Below, piece after piece: positions 1-8,405 of a stretch of 46,194 bases of DNA. Numbering within the stretch: position 1 is the first letter of the stretch; the number at the start of each line of letters is the position of its first letter. Source of the DNA: Clostridiales bacterium (GTDB taxonomy: Bacteria; Bacillota; Clostridia; Christensenellales; Aristaeellaceae). The stretch is taken from the NCBI GenBank assembly GCA_012521895.1, contig JAAYLK010000007.1, positions 1-46,194 of the forward strand, read 5' to 3'. The notes beneath the pieces are model-generated. The model saw nothing but the letters and a program-made list of their open reading frames with translations. It was not told where the DNA came from and did not search any database. The position numbers and the translations under genes were made by a program.

Positions 1-18
1 AATAAAGCTTTACATCAG

Positions 19-24
19 TATAAT
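19..24 (+). promoter_or_regulatory. possible -10 box upstream of L,D-transpeptidase
   Basis: A perfect TATAAT lies 90 bases before the first start codon in an AT-rich stretch. The matching -35 would fall at or beyond the left edge of the window, so the promoter cannot be confirmed. Nothing else was recognised in bases 1-113 apart from an AAGGAGG ribosome binding site at 91-97. Confidence 0.35.
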
Positions 25-113
25 CATCCTGAAACCCTGGTTTTGAATTCATCAGAGCGGAAGAATAATTTTCACTCACCAGGTGGAACAAAGGAGGCAT
101 CTGATTCGTTTCA

Positions 114-2171
114 ATGGGTATGGAAAGAAAACGCTGTGCCAAACCCGCGCTTGCGCCTGGGCAGAGGCTGCACAACAATTGCCGCATGAATGAACACAAA
201 CAAGGGAAAACCCCGCGGATTTTGAAGGAAACCACCCAACTTATCAGGCTGCGGTATCTGCTCGTCCTGTGCCTGGCCCTGCTGTGCATTGCCTTGTCCT
301 CCCCAGCCCAGGCGGAGGAGCCCGCGGAAGCTTTCAACGGCTATTACGACATCGTGATCACCCTGGTGGACCGCGGCACGGGGGAAAACCTGCCCCTGGC
401 GCGCATCCCCCAGTACACGCCGCTGTTTGTCGTTCCGTCAGAGGACCCCAGGCACAAGGGCTATGGCACCACCACCTATGAAGGCCAGGAGGGCTTTGTC
501 CTCCTGCGCAACTTGAAAGACCTGCCCAGGGACCGCGCGGATGACCGCGCCGGCCTGCTCATGTACGCCAGGGATGTGCGCGTGGTGCGCGAACTTGGTT
601 TGCACGGCGCCAAGGTGCTGCGCCGCCTGGGGCCGGAGACGCCTTTTGTGGTGCTGGGGCGCAACCAGTACATGGTGAAGGTGGAAGTGGACGGCCTGGT
701 TGGCTACACCTATGGCGGCAAGCTGGAAGAATTGGGGCCGGACACGCCGCATGAGCCCCTGCTGGTTTATAGCCTCAGGGAACAGGCGCTGCGCAGCCAT
801 CCCTTGTCAGGCGCCGCCGCTGTGCAAAACCTGAAAGCCGGTCAGCTGCTAAGCGTCCTGGCGTATAACCGCGGCTACTACAAAGTGCGCGTGCAGGACC
901 TTGAGGGCTATGTGTTGAAGGAAAACACCGGCTCCATCAATGAGAACACCCAGGACAGGATGCTGGTGTACAGCCTGCATGAGGCGGCGCTGTATCAGGG
1001 CCCCGGCGAGGGGCAGCGGACGGAGCAGCGGCTTGTGCCCGGGCATCTGTATGAGGTGACCGCCCAGGCGGGGGAATACCTGCGTTTGCGGGAGAACGAC
1101 TTGTTTGTGCACGCGGCGGAGGTGCAGACCCTGCTGATGCGCGCCTTCACCAAGCCGCGCCTGGCCAGCGTGGATGCGGAAACCCCGCTCGCCCCCCTGC
1201 CGGAAGTTCTGCCGGATGAGACGCTGGTTCTAAAGCCGCAGACGCTGTACGCCTTCCACGCGGCTTCGGGCAGCTGGTGGTACTATGATGACGGCGAAAC
1301 TCAGGGCTTTGTCCGCGCGAAGGACCTGCGGGCCCTGCCAGAAAAAAGCCTGGCCATGAACCGCACCTGGGCGCGTTACCTGGGGGAGGAGACCCAGCTA
1401 TTGGGCGGCGCCGCCCAGCAGGCTGTCGCCAGGGATGAGGTGCTGATGCTTTCTCAGATGTGGGGGGATGACTGGTTTTCCACCTCCCAGGGTGCCTTTG
1501 TGCACCGCAGCAAGCTTGATCTATTGGCAAGCGATGCGCCGCTCACCCCGCACACAGTCGCAGCGACCGAAGGCCTGGTGCTGCGCTCGCTGCCGGATGA
1601 AGCCCTTGGCCAAACGCTGTTCAACCTGGAAGCGGGGGAAGCCCTGGCAGTGACCGGCTTTGCCAACCAGTACCTGCTGGTGAACGCGCGGGGGAAGGCA
1701 GGCTATGTGCTGGGCAGAACCCTGAAAACCCATGAAACGCGTTTTCTGCCGGATGAACAGCCCCGGCCGGTCGAAATCCTGGTGAACAAGTCCAACTTCA
1801 TGGTGTCCGTCTATTTGCTGGACGGGGACGGCCGCCGCGTTGGTGAAGCCCTGCGCAGCGGCATCACCGCCCTGGGCAAGCGCAGCACGCCCACGCCCTC
1901 CGGGCGCTACCTGCTGGGTGAAAAACAGCGCTGGGTGCGCTTTCCCAACACCGTGGCCCCCCACAGCGTCACCTACCTGCGCGGGCGCTACCTGCACGGC
2001 ATCCCGACAGAAGGCAGGGATGAAAGCACGGTGACGGACTGGGGCATCAGCGAGCTGGGCACCTTTGCCACCGGCGGCTGCGTGCGCATGCCCTTTGACC
2101 TAGCCAACTGGATCTACTTCAACTGCCCGTCCTATGTGACGGTGATGGAGGTTGTCAATGGCATTGAATAA
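114..2171 (+). CDS. L,D-transpeptidase (YkuD) with SH3-like repeats
   Basis: Predicted secreted cell-wall enzyme that forms or edits 3-3 peptidoglycan cross-links, or attaches proteins to peptidoglycan. A hydrophobic signal segment (about residues 47-65, ending SSPAQA) is followed by a long region of repeated SH3-like modules with recurring 'YKVRV..LEGYV' and 'GFVRAKDL' patterns. The C-terminal 130 residues are a YkuD domain with His628 (LHGIP) and the catalytic Cys656 in TGGCVRM. The start is uncertain: AAGGAGG at 91-97 is 16 bases before ATG 114, while ATG 186 gives a more usual signal peptide but has no clear ribosome binding site. The stop overlaps the next gene, so the four genes to 4980 are probably cotranscribed. 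The family call rests on the catalytic motif and is secure; the in vivo substrate is not known. Confidence 0.9.
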   Translation: MGMERKRCAKPALAPGQRLHNNCRMNEHKQGKTPRILKETTQLIRLRYLLVLCLALLCIALSSPAQAEEPAEAFNGYYDIVITLVDRGTGENLPLARIPQYTPLFVVPSEDPRHKGYGTTTYEGQEGFVLLRNLKDLPRDRADDRAGLLMYARDVRVVRELGLHGAKVLRRLGPETPFVVLGRNQYMVKVEVDGLVGYTYGGKLEELGPDTPHEPLLVYSLREQALRSHPLSGAAAVQNLKAGQLLSVLAYNRGYYKVRVQDLEGYVLKENTGSINENTQDRMLVYSLHEAALYQGPGEGQRTEQRLVPGHLYEVTAQAGEYLRLRENDLFVHAAEVQTLLMRAFTKPRLASVDAETPLAPLPEVLPDETLVLKPQTLYAFHAASGSWWYYDDGETQGFVRAKDLRALPEKSLAMNRTWARYLGEETQLLGGAAQQAVARDEVLMLSQMWGDDWFSTSQGAFVHRSKLDLLASDAPLTPHTVAATEGLVLRSLPDEALGQTLFNLEAGEALAVTGFANQYLLVNARGKAGYVLGRTLKTHETRFLPDEQPRPVEILVNKSNFMVSVYLLDGDGRRVGEALRSGITALGKRSTPTPSGRYLLGEKQRWVRFPNTVAPHSVTYLRGRYLHGIPTEGRDESTVTDWGISELGTFATGGCVRMPFDLANWIYFNCPSYVTVMEVVNGIE

Positions 2172-2691
2172 ATTGGGGCGGCTTGCCCTTCTCTTGACCT
2201 TGTGCCTGTGTGTGAGCCTGCCTGCTCTGGCGGTGGAGGCCCTGCCCCTTAACCTGGAGGAGCTGGTTTTGTTCCTTGATGGCCGGGATTTTGCCTTGGA
2301 CACCCCTGCCAAGCCGCTGGTGGACGCGATGAAAAAGGGCGGGCAGCCGGTGGACAGCCTGGAGGCGGACAGCTGCCTGTTTTCAGGAAAAGACAAGGAG
2401 TTTTCAACGCAGGAACTGCTGGTGGGCACCCTGCCCCTGGGCGACAAGGGCGCGGATGTGATTGAGACCCTGATGGTGCTCTCGGGCGACCACCTCACCA
2501 GGCGCGGCATCGGCCTGGGCAGCAAGGGTGAGGACATCCTCACAGCCTATGGCGAGCCCACCTTGAGAGACTATGATTTGATCATCTACACAATCGATGG
2601 GGCGATGGACAGCCCGCAACTGGTGTTTGTGATGGACCTGGCCACGGACACCGTGCAGTCCTACTACTACTTCCTCAACACCCAGGGATAG
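2158..2691 (+). CDS. small secreted protein of unknown function
   Basis: I do not recognise a family. The product is about 177 residues with a clear signal peptide (LALLLTLCLCVSLPALA) and a mature part of roughly 150 residues, rich in Asp/Glu and Leu, ending in an aromatic YYYFLNTQG. The region from GIGLGSKGEDILTAYGEPTLRDYDLIIYTIDG to the C-terminus resembles the short beta-rich modules of secreted Clostridia proteins in which a 'YG.P' turn precedes beta strands, but I cannot assign a named domain. ATG 2158 is chosen because GGAGG at 2147-2151 is correctly spaced; an upstream TTG at 2152 is less likely. It overlaps the L,D-transpeptidase by 14 bases and is followed by the MBOAT gene after 2 bases. 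This suggests a role in the same surface-modification unit. Confidence 0.75.
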   Translation: MALNKLGRLALLLTLCLCVSLPALAVEALPLNLEELVLFLDGRDFALDTPAKPLVDAMKKGGQPVDSLEADSCLFSGKDKEFSTQELLVGTLPLGDKGADVIETLMVLSGDHLTRRGIGLGSKGEDILTAYGEPTLRDYDLIIYTIDGAMDSPQLVFVMDLATDTVQSYYYFLNTQG

Positions 2692-2693
2692 CC

Positions 2694-3992
2694 ATGGGTT
2701 TTACCGCGCTGTCCTTCCTGTGCTGCTTTCTGCCGCTTACGCTGCTGCTGTCAGCCATGCTGCGCGGCAGGCGGGGGTACAGGCTGTTATTGTGCGCGGT
2801 GTCGCTTGTGTTTTATGCCTGGGTGGGCCTCTGGCAGGCTCTGGTTTTCCTGGGCTTTGTCCTTGTCAACCATCTCATTTCCTTCTTAAAACCCCCTGCG
2901 CGCAAGGCTTTGGCCCTGGCCTTCAACCTGGGCTTGCTGGCGCTGGCTAAGCTGATGCCCTTGTCCCCGGTTTTGGCGGGATATCAGCCCTTGGTGCTGC
3001 TCGGCTTTGGCTACACCGCCCTGCAGGCGCTTGGCTACCATCTGGAAAACGAAAAAGGCAGCCTGCTGGACCTGACGTTCTACCTGGTCTTCCTGCCCAA
3101 GGCCCTGATGGGCCCATTGGCAGGGTATCAGGAGTTGGTTTCGCAGCGGCCCAGCCGGGAGCATCTGGTGGATGACCTGGTTCAAGGCCTGTCCCGCCTC
3201 ATCCTGGGGCTGTCCAAGAAACTGCTGCTGGCGGACCGCCTGGCCCTGGTCACCCTGGCTGCCGGTCAGGCGGGGGATATCGACCGCGGCGTTGTGCTGT
3301 CCCTGATGGCGGCGCTGGTCTTCCCCTTGCAGCTCTACCTGGATTTTTCAGGTTTTGCGGACATCGCCCTGGGCTTCGCGAAATGCCTGGGATTCTCCCT
3401 GCCGGAAAACTTTGACCGCCCCTTCTTGGCCGACAGCCTCCGCGCCTTCTGGCGGCGCTGGCACATGAGCCTGAGCCGGTGGTTTGCGGAGGGTGTGTAT
3501 CAACCCCTGGGCGGCTCCCGGCAGGGCCAGGCGCGCGCCATCATCAACACCTTTGTGGTGTTCATGCTGATTGCCCTGTGGCATGGGCTGGGCTGGGGCT
3601 TTGCCCTGTGGGGCCTGTGGAACGCGCTGCTGGTCAGCCTGGAGCGGCGTAAAATCCTTCAGCCCAAAGCCTGGTCCAAATGGTTGCGCGGGGCCTATGT
3701 GTATGTAGCAACAGCTGTCGGCTTTGTGTTTTTCACCGCGGGCAGCGATGTGCCGCGGATGTTGGGCGGCTTCTTCCGGCTTGGCAACCTACGCCTGGCG
3801 CTGACGCAGCTGACGCCCGTTTTCTTGCTGGCCTGCTGTGCAAGCGTATTGGTCATTGTTCTTTCAGGCAGGGGAATCAAAAGGAGCCTGCCTGTTTGGC
3901 CGGCTTCAATTGCCAAGCTTGCCCTGCTGGCGCTGTGCCTGCTGGCGGCGGCCGGCAGCCACCACCTGCCCTTCCTTTACGCGGCGTTTTGA
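2694..3992 (+). CDS. MBOAT-family O-acyltransferase (AlgI/PatA-like)
   Basis: Polytopic membrane protein of 432 residues predicted to move acyl (usually acetyl) groups across the membrane for transfer to an extracellular glycan. The sequence is a succession of hydrophobic helices. It carries the MBOAT hallmarks FWRRWHMSLSRWF (about residues 254-266) and the conserved histidine His297 in LWHGLGWGFALWG. Length is slightly short of the 450-520 usual for AlgI and DltB. The gene following it encodes an AlgX/AlgJ-like SGNH protein, the standard partner that completes O-acetylation outside the membrane. The neighbouring L,D-transpeptidase points to peptidoglycan or a wall-linked polymer as the target rather than alginate. 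Family call is firm; acceptor glycan is inference. Confidence 0.93.
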   Translation: MGFTALSFLCCFLPLTLLLSAMLRGRRGYRLLLCAVSLVFYAWVGLWQALVFLGFVLVNHLISFLKPPARKALALAFNLGLLALAKLMPLSPVLAGYQPLVLLGFGYTALQALGYHLENEKGSLLDLTFYLVFLPKALMGPLAGYQELVSQRPSREHLVDDLVQGLSRLILGLSKKLLLADRLALVTLAAGQAGDIDRGVVLSLMAALVFPLQLYLDFSGFADIALGFAKCLGFSLPENFDRPFLADSLRAFWRRWHMSLSRWFAEGVYQPLGGSRQGQARAIINTFVVFMLIALWHGLGWGFALWGLWNALLVSLERRKILQPKAWSKWLRGAYVYVATAVGFVFFTAGSDVPRMLGGFFRLGNLRLALTQLTPVFLLACCASVLVIVLSGRGIKRSLPVWPASIAKLALLALCLLAAAGSHHLPFLYAAF

Positions 3993-3993
3993 T

Positions 3994-4980
3994 ATGAAAA
4001 AATTGTTTGTTGTGATCATCCTGCTGGTGCTGCTGCTGCCCCTTGCCTTTGCCGTGCTTTCAGGCGGCGTGGACAGCCTGTCCGGCGATTTTTCGCGGCA
4101 AAACAAAGCCCTCAACCAAAGCCTGGTCACCGCCTGGGGCCATGTGAATGGCCTTGTGGGGGACAGCGGCAGCCAGCAGGTGGTCAAGGGGACAGCGGGC
4201 TGGCTCTACTTCCGCGAAGCGCTGTCAGACAGCATCCATGTAAACAGCATGACCCCGGATGAAATCCAGGCGCTGGCAGACAGCATCGCCGCGCTTTCAG
4301 AGCAATTGGCGCAAACCGGTACCCGCTTTGTGCTGCTCATCGCGCCGGACAAGGCCGCTGCGCATCCTGAACACCTGCCGTACCATGTTCAGCCCGGGAA
4401 TCTGGCAGACACCAACCGCGCAAGGCTGATTACGCTTCTGCGGGAGCGGGGCGTGACTGCGCCTGACTTGGCAGATGTCTTGATTGAGCAAGACACCTAT
4501 CTTGCCACCGACACCCACTGGAACGCCTATGGCGCCTACCTCGCCTTTGAAGCGATGCTCAGCGCGCTGGAGATGCCCAATCCTTACCGTTTTATAAAAA
4601 AAGACTTCACAATTCCCGCGCCCGCGCCAGGAGACCTGGTGCCGCTGTACCTGCCCCTGGAAAAAGACAAGCAACAGGACCTTCTACCGGACCTGCCCCG
4701 AAGCTACCGCAGCCAGCGGCCTCCGCGCAGCCTGGATGACCTGGTGATTGAAACCACCGGCGATCCCCAAAGCCCCGGCCTGTTCATCGCCCGGGATTCC
4801 TTTGGCCGCGCCTTCTTCCCCTATGCGGCCAACTATGCCTCCCTCCTGCGTTTCGTGCGCGGGTACGAGAATTTTCTGGACCAGGCCAGGGGCTTTGACA
4901 TCGCTGTGCTGCTCATCGCCCAGCGCAGCCTGGGCGGCCTCCAGGCGGCTTTGTTTGACACGGGCTACAAGGAAAGATAA
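3994..4980 (+). CDS. AlgX/AlgJ-like SGNH acetyltransferase domain protein
   Basis: Predicted membrane-anchored extracytoplasmic protein of 328 residues working with the preceding MBOAT protein to O-acetylate a surface glycan. A single N-terminal hydrophobic helix (about residues 4-24) is followed by an SGNH-like fold. The catalytic triad is visible: Asp173 and His175 in TDTHWNAYGAY and Ser269 in ARDSFGRAF, the same arrangement described for AlgX/AlgJ. The ATG at 3994 lies 1 base after the MBOAT stop and begins the hydrophobic helix (MKKLFVVII); an in-frame upstream extension overlapping the MBOAT gene is an artefact. Distinct from patatin or GDSL esterases by the DTHW motif. Transferase versus esterase activity is not decided by sequence. 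Confidence 0.88.
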   Translation: MKKLFVVIILLVLLLPLAFAVLSGGVDSLSGDFSRQNKALNQSLVTAWGHVNGLVGDSGSQQVVKGTAGWLYFREALSDSIHVNSMTPDEIQALADSIAALSEQLAQTGTRFVLLIAPDKAAAHPEHLPYHVQPGNLADTNRARLITLLRERGVTAPDLADVLIEQDTYLATDTHWNAYGAYLAFEAMLSALEMPNPYRFIKKDFTIPAPAPGDLVPLYLPLEKDKQQDLLPDLPRSYRSQRPPRSLDDLVIETTGDPQSPGLFIARDSFGRAFFPYAANYASLLRFVRGYENFLDQARGFDIAVLLIAQRSLGGLQAALFDTGYKER

Positions 4981-5014
4981 AATGAGCCAAACATCATCCG
5001 CATAAGGAGCATGT

Positions 5015-6127
5015 ATGGCTTACAATGACATCAAGGGTATTCTGCCCAGGTTCCGTTTTCAAGGCAAATATGTTTCTTCCCGCGAACTCACCAGCGGCAA
5101 CATCAACGAGACCTATGTTCTGGAGTACCGCGACGGCGACGAGACGCTGATGTACACCTTACAAAAGGTGAACACCTATGTCTTCCGCGACCCCCAGGGC
5201 GTCATGCAAAACATCGCCCTGGTCACCGACCATTTGAAATCCACCCTGATGAAGACGGGCGCCGACTGCAGGCGTGATGTGCTGGAACTGGTGCGCACGG
5301 TGGACGGCGACGTCATGCACCGCGACCGAAAAAACGGCATCTGGCGCGCCTACACCTACATCACCAACGCCCTGGCGCTGGACGTGGTGGACAACCCCGG
5401 CCAGATGGAGGAGGTGGGCCGTGCCTTTGGCCGCTTCCAGCGCAACCTGGCCGATTTCCCGGCCGCCCAGCTGACGGAGACCATCCCGCACTTTCACCAC
5501 ACCACCAAGCGCTTTTATGCCCTGATGCGCGCCGTGGATGAGGACAAGGCCGGCAGGGCGCGCGAGGTGGAGGACGAGATTGAGTTCATGTTCGAGCACC
5601 GGCGCATGCTGGGGGAAATCGTGCGGCTGCTGGACCAGAAGGTGCTGCCCCTGCGCGTCACCCACAACGACACCAAGTCCAACAACGTGCTGCTGGACCA
5701 GGAGACCGGCAAGGCGCTGGCGGTGATTGACCTGGACACGGTGATGCCCGGCTCCTCCTTGTATGACTATGGCGACGCGGTGCGCTTTGGCGCGTCCACC
5801 GCGCGGGAGGACGAGGAAGACACCAGCATCATCGGCCTGGACATGGAAAAAACCCGCGCGTTCACGCGGGGTTTTGTGCAGGAGACGGCTGGAATTTTAT
5901 CGGATGAGGAGCTGCAGCGCCTGCCCCTTGGCATCAAGGTGCTGACGGGCGAATTGGCCATGCGCTTTCTGACGGACTACCTGGACGGGGACCTGTACTT
6001 CAAGGTGAACTCGCCCACCCACAACCTGGTGCGCACCCGCGCGCAGATCGCCCTGCTCAAGGACGTGGAGCGCCGGGAGGACGAGCTCAACGCCATGGTC
6101 GCCCGCTACATGACCCGTTACGCTTAA
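5015..6127 (+). CDS. APH-fold phosphotransferase, sugar-kinase-like (NahK-type)
   Basis: Cytoplasmic kinase of 370 residues with the aminoglycoside-phosphotransferase/choline-kinase fold. The Brenner motif THNDTKSNNVLLD holds the catalytic Asp219, and the metal-binding Asp follows in VIDLDTVMPG (residues 237-246). The N-terminal lobe shows the 'SGNINETYVLEYRDG' glycine loop. The overall pattern, including LQKVNTYVFRDPQGVMQNI, resembles N-acetylhexosamine 1-kinase and related sugar kinases rather than antibiotic kinases, but this is recognition by eye. AAGGAG at 5004-5009 supports ATG 5015. It follows the surface-glycan cluster by 34 bases and could be the last gene of that transcript, which would fit amino-sugar salvage. 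It converges with the thiN gene only 5 bases away, with no terminator visible between them. Confidence 0.8.
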   Translation: MAYNDIKGILPRFRFQGKYVSSRELTSGNINETYVLEYRDGDETLMYTLQKVNTYVFRDPQGVMQNIALVTDHLKSTLMKTGADCRRDVLELVRTVDGDVMHRDRKNGIWRAYTYITNALALDVVDNPGQMEEVGRAFGRFQRNLADFPAAQLTETIPHFHHTTKRFYALMRAVDEDKAGRAREVEDEIEFMFEHRRMLGEIVRLLDQKVLPLRVTHNDTKSNNVLLDQETGKALAVIDLDTVMPGSSLYDYGDAVRFGASTAREDEEDTSIIGLDMEKTRAFTRGFVQETAGILSDEELQRLPLGIKVLTGELAMRFLTDYLDGDLYFKVNSPTHNLVRTRAQIALLKDVERREDELNAMVARYMTRYA

Positions 6128-6132
6128 TAGGT

Positions 6133-6753
6133 TTACCGCGCGACCATCACAAGCAAGGTACCGTCCTTCACATGAATGCGCGCCGGCTTCCCCAAGCCCT
6201 CATTGCTCACCCCAAGCGGTTCAGTGGCAGTGAGCGCGGCATCTGACAGGGGGTATTTCAAGCCCTTCAGGCTGACGCCGCGCGCTAAGCCGCCCCAGGC
6301 AAAGACCGAGACCACCCTGCCAGCAGGCACAAAAGGCAGCTTCAGGCCGCTGTTGTGCAGGGCGTACACTGTAAGTTTTCTGTCCTGGATGACCGCCTGA
6401 TGCCCGCTTTCTGCCAAGGCGCACACCAGGTGGAGGTTGGCCAGGCTGTGGTCCAGCCGCCCGCCTAAAGCGCCATGCAGCGTAAAGCGGGTATAGCCGC
6501 GCGACAAGGCCAGCAAAATGGCCAGCGCCATGTCCGTGCGGTCTTTTTTGACCGGGAAGGTCAACCGCGCGACGCCTTGGGGCAGATGGGACACCGAGTC
6601 CATGTCGCCCAGCATCAGATGAGGGCGCAAGCCCAGGCTGGCCAAATGGTTCAGCCCGCCGTCCGCAGCGATCAGCCAGTCACCCTTCTTGACCACCAGC
6701 CCCCTTGGGCTGAAATCGCCCGCGCCGATGATCAATGCCTTGCCTGTCTTCAT
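6133..6753 (-). CDS. thiN: thiamine pyrophosphokinase
   Basis: Converts thiamine and ATP to thiamine diphosphate in the cytoplasm. The 206-residue length and motifs match the family: the N-terminal ALIIGAGDFSPRG, ADGGLNHL, the metal-binding GDMDS, DRTDMALA and GGRLDHSLANLHL. ATG 6753 starts the conserved MKTGKALIIG; the longer reading frame upstream has no conserved sequence and runs into radA. No normal ribosome binding site is present, only GAAGG 12 bases upstream, and the predicted promoter would start transcription at the ATG itself (see separate entry). It is divergent from radA. Confidence 0.92.
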   Translation of the reverse strand: MKTGKALIIGAGDFSPRGLVVKKGDWLIAADGGLNHLASLGLRPHLMLGDMDSVSHLPQGVARLTFPVKKDRTDMALAILLALSRGYTRFTLHGALGGRLDHSLANLHLVCALAESGHQAVIQDRKLTVYALHNSGLKLPFVPAGRVVSVFAWGGLARGVSLKGLKYPLSDAALTATEPLGVSNEGLGKPARIHVKDGTLLVMVAR

Positions 6754-6767
6754 GGTTTCAGTATACC
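6740..6767 (+). promoter_or_regulatory. candidate radA promoter
   Basis: TTGCCT (6740-6745), 16-base spacer, TATACC (6762-6767), giving a leader of about 27 bases before the radA TTG. The -10 shares the self-complementary GTATAC with the opposing thiN promoter. Called from consensus only. Confidence 0.4.
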
Positions 6768-6788
6768 TTCGCAGACCCTTGCTTACAA
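6760..6788 (-). promoter_or_regulatory. candidate thiN promoter, possibly leaderless
   Basis: Reading the - strand: TTGTAA (6788-6783), exactly 17 bases, TATACT (6765-6760). The expected start of transcription, about 7 bases downstream, falls on the thiN ATG at 6753. The -35 overlaps the radA ribosome binding site on the other strand. Confidence 0.45.
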
Positions 6789-6800
6789 GAAAGGACCGCT

Positions 6801-8207
6801 TTGAAAAAGAAAACCACCTATGTCTGCTCCGACTGCGGCTTTGAGACCCCGCGCTGGTACGGCAAATGCCCATCCTGCGAGGCCTGGAATACCCTGCAGG
6901 AGGCGCCGGACGCGCCGGTTTCCATAACGGGCGCCAAGACCGCCGCGCAAAAACGCCCCGGCGGCACGGGGGCGGAGGCTGCCAGCCTGCCGGACATAGA
7001 AGCCGACGCCGCCATCCACCAGTCCACCGGCATCGCGGAATTTGACCGCGTGCTGGGCGGCGGCGTGGTGGAAGGCTCCCTGCTGCTCATTGGCGGCGAG
7101 CCGGGGGTGGGCAAGAGCACGCTGCTGCTGCAAGTCTGCGCCAACCTGAGCCGGCAGGGCAAGCGTGTGCTGTATGTCACAGGGGAGGAAAGCGCGCGGC
7201 AGATCAAGCTGCGCGCCCAGCGCCTGGGCGCCGGAAAAGATGAGGTGCTGATCCTGGCGGAGAACGCCATGGACGCGGTGGAGGACAAGCTGAACACCCT
7301 GGCGCCGGATTTTTGCGTGGTGGACTCCATCCAGACCATGTACCGCCCGGACATGGCCTCCGCCCCCGGTTCGGTCTCCCAGGTGCGGGAGAGCGCTTCT
7401 GTCTTCATGCGCTATGCCAAGACCTCCGGCTGCGCGGTCTTTCTGGTGGGCCATGTCACCAAGGAAGGCGCCATCGCCGGCCCCCGGGTGCTGGAGCACA
7501 TGGTGGACGTGGTGCTGTATTTTGAGGGTGACCACCAGCGCGAGTACCGCCTGCTGCGCGCCAACAAAAACCGTTTTGGTTCGGTCAATGAGCTGGGCTT
7601 GTTTGAGATGACCGGGGAAGGCATGCGCGCGGTGGAAAACGCCTCGGAAACCCTGCTGCGCGACCGCACCCGGGGCATCGCGGGCTCGGTGGTGTTTTGC
7701 GGCATGGAGGGCAGCCGCCCCATCATGGTGGATATGCAGGCCTTGGCAGCGCAGAGCTTTTATCCCTCCCCCAAGCGCACCGTCAACGGCATGGACCAGG
7801 GGCGGGTGGCCCTGCTGCTGGCGGTGCTGGAAAAGCGCGCGGGGCTGCGGCTGTACAACCAGGATGTCTACATCAACGTGGCCGGCGGCTTGAGCCTGTC
7901 CGAGCCCGCCGCCGACCTGGCCGTCTGCCTGGCGGTGGCCTCCAGTTTAAGCGACAGGAGCCTGCCCTCGGACGTGGCCGCCATGGGCGAGGTGGGCCTG
8001 CTGGGCGAAGTGCGTCCCATCCCTTTTTTGGAGCGCAGGCTGTTGGAATGCGCGCGCCTGGGCTTCAACCAGGTCATCTGCCCCAAGGACAAGCACAGCA
8101 AGATCAAGGCGCCCAAGGGCATCAACCTGATTCAGGTGAACACCCTCTCCCAGGCGGTGGCCGCTTTGCACCTGATGGGTGACAAATCAAACGACAGCCT
8201 TGCATGA
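6801..8207 (+). CDS. radA: DNA repair protein RadA
   Basis: RecA-related ATPase that promotes branch migration during recombination repair and natural transformation. The 468-residue product has an N-terminal zinc finger (Cys9, Cys12, Cys23, Cys26), a Walker A motif GGEPGVGKST ending near residue 107, the RadA-specific KNRFGS motif after the ATPase core, and a C-terminal Lon-protease-like domain (NVAGGLSLSEPAADLAV). The start is TTG 6801, preceded by AAAGGA at correct spacing; the reading frame upstream overlaps thiN and lacks homology to RadA. Length is typical (about 450-460). Confidence 0.97.
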   Translation: MKKKTTYVCSDCGFETPRWYGKCPSCEAWNTLQEAPDAPVSITGAKTAAQKRPGGTGAEAASLPDIEADAAIHQSTGIAEFDRVLGGGVVEGSLLLIGGEPGVGKSTLLLQVCANLSRQGKRVLYVTGEESARQIKLRAQRLGAGKDEVLILAENAMDAVEDKLNTLAPDFCVVDSIQTMYRPDMASAPGSVSQVRESASVFMRYAKTSGCAVFLVGHVTKEGAIAGPRVLEHMVDVVLYFEGDHQREYRLLRANKNRFGSVNELGLFEMTGEGMRAVENASETLLRDRTRGIAGSVVFCGMEGSRPIMVDMQALAAQSFYPSPKRTVNGMDQGRVALLLAVLEKRAGLRLYNQDVYINVAGGLSLSEPAADLAVCLAVASSLSDRSLPSDVAAMGEVGLLGEVRPIPFLERRLLECARLGFNQVICPKDKHSKIKAPKGINLIQVNTLSQAVAALHLMGDKSNDSLA

Positions 8208-8278
8208 AAGCCGCTTTCCCGCGCGTTGTATGCTATGGAAGGCGATTACTGCCGCGCCAGGGCGAAAGCAAGCGGGGA

Positions 8279-8291
8279 GTTTGTAACAAAC
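8279..8291. promoter_or_regulatory. palindrome upstream of peptidoglycan-binding protein
   Basis: GTTTGT-A-ACAAAC is a perfect 13-base palindrome lying 38 bases before the candidate -35 at 8329. The size fits a dimeric regulator site, but no regulator can be assigned. Confidence 0.4.
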
Positions 8292-8328
8292 CCAGTATAT
8301 TTGAAACAATTACGACATCCTTCCTTCA

Positions 8329-8357
8329 TTGCAAAAGGCCAGTCCGGCGGGTATAGT
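8329..8357 (+). promoter_or_regulatory. promoter of the peptidoglycan-binding protein
   Basis: TTGCAA (8329-8334), 17 bases, TATAGT (8352-8357). The gene starts 48 bases downstream with GAGAGGAG as ribosome binding site. The remaining intergenic sequence from 8208 holds only the palindrome at 8279. Confidence 0.6.
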
Positions 8358-8405
8358 ATGAAGACAGCCTGAAATGGCAAGCACAACCACGAGAGGAGTG
8401 CAATC

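Noticed and set aside
3838..3993. Upstream extension of the AlgX-like gene into the MBOAT gene
   Set aside because: The extension lies in the MBOAT coding sequence, has no homology and hides the clear signal-anchor start at 3994.
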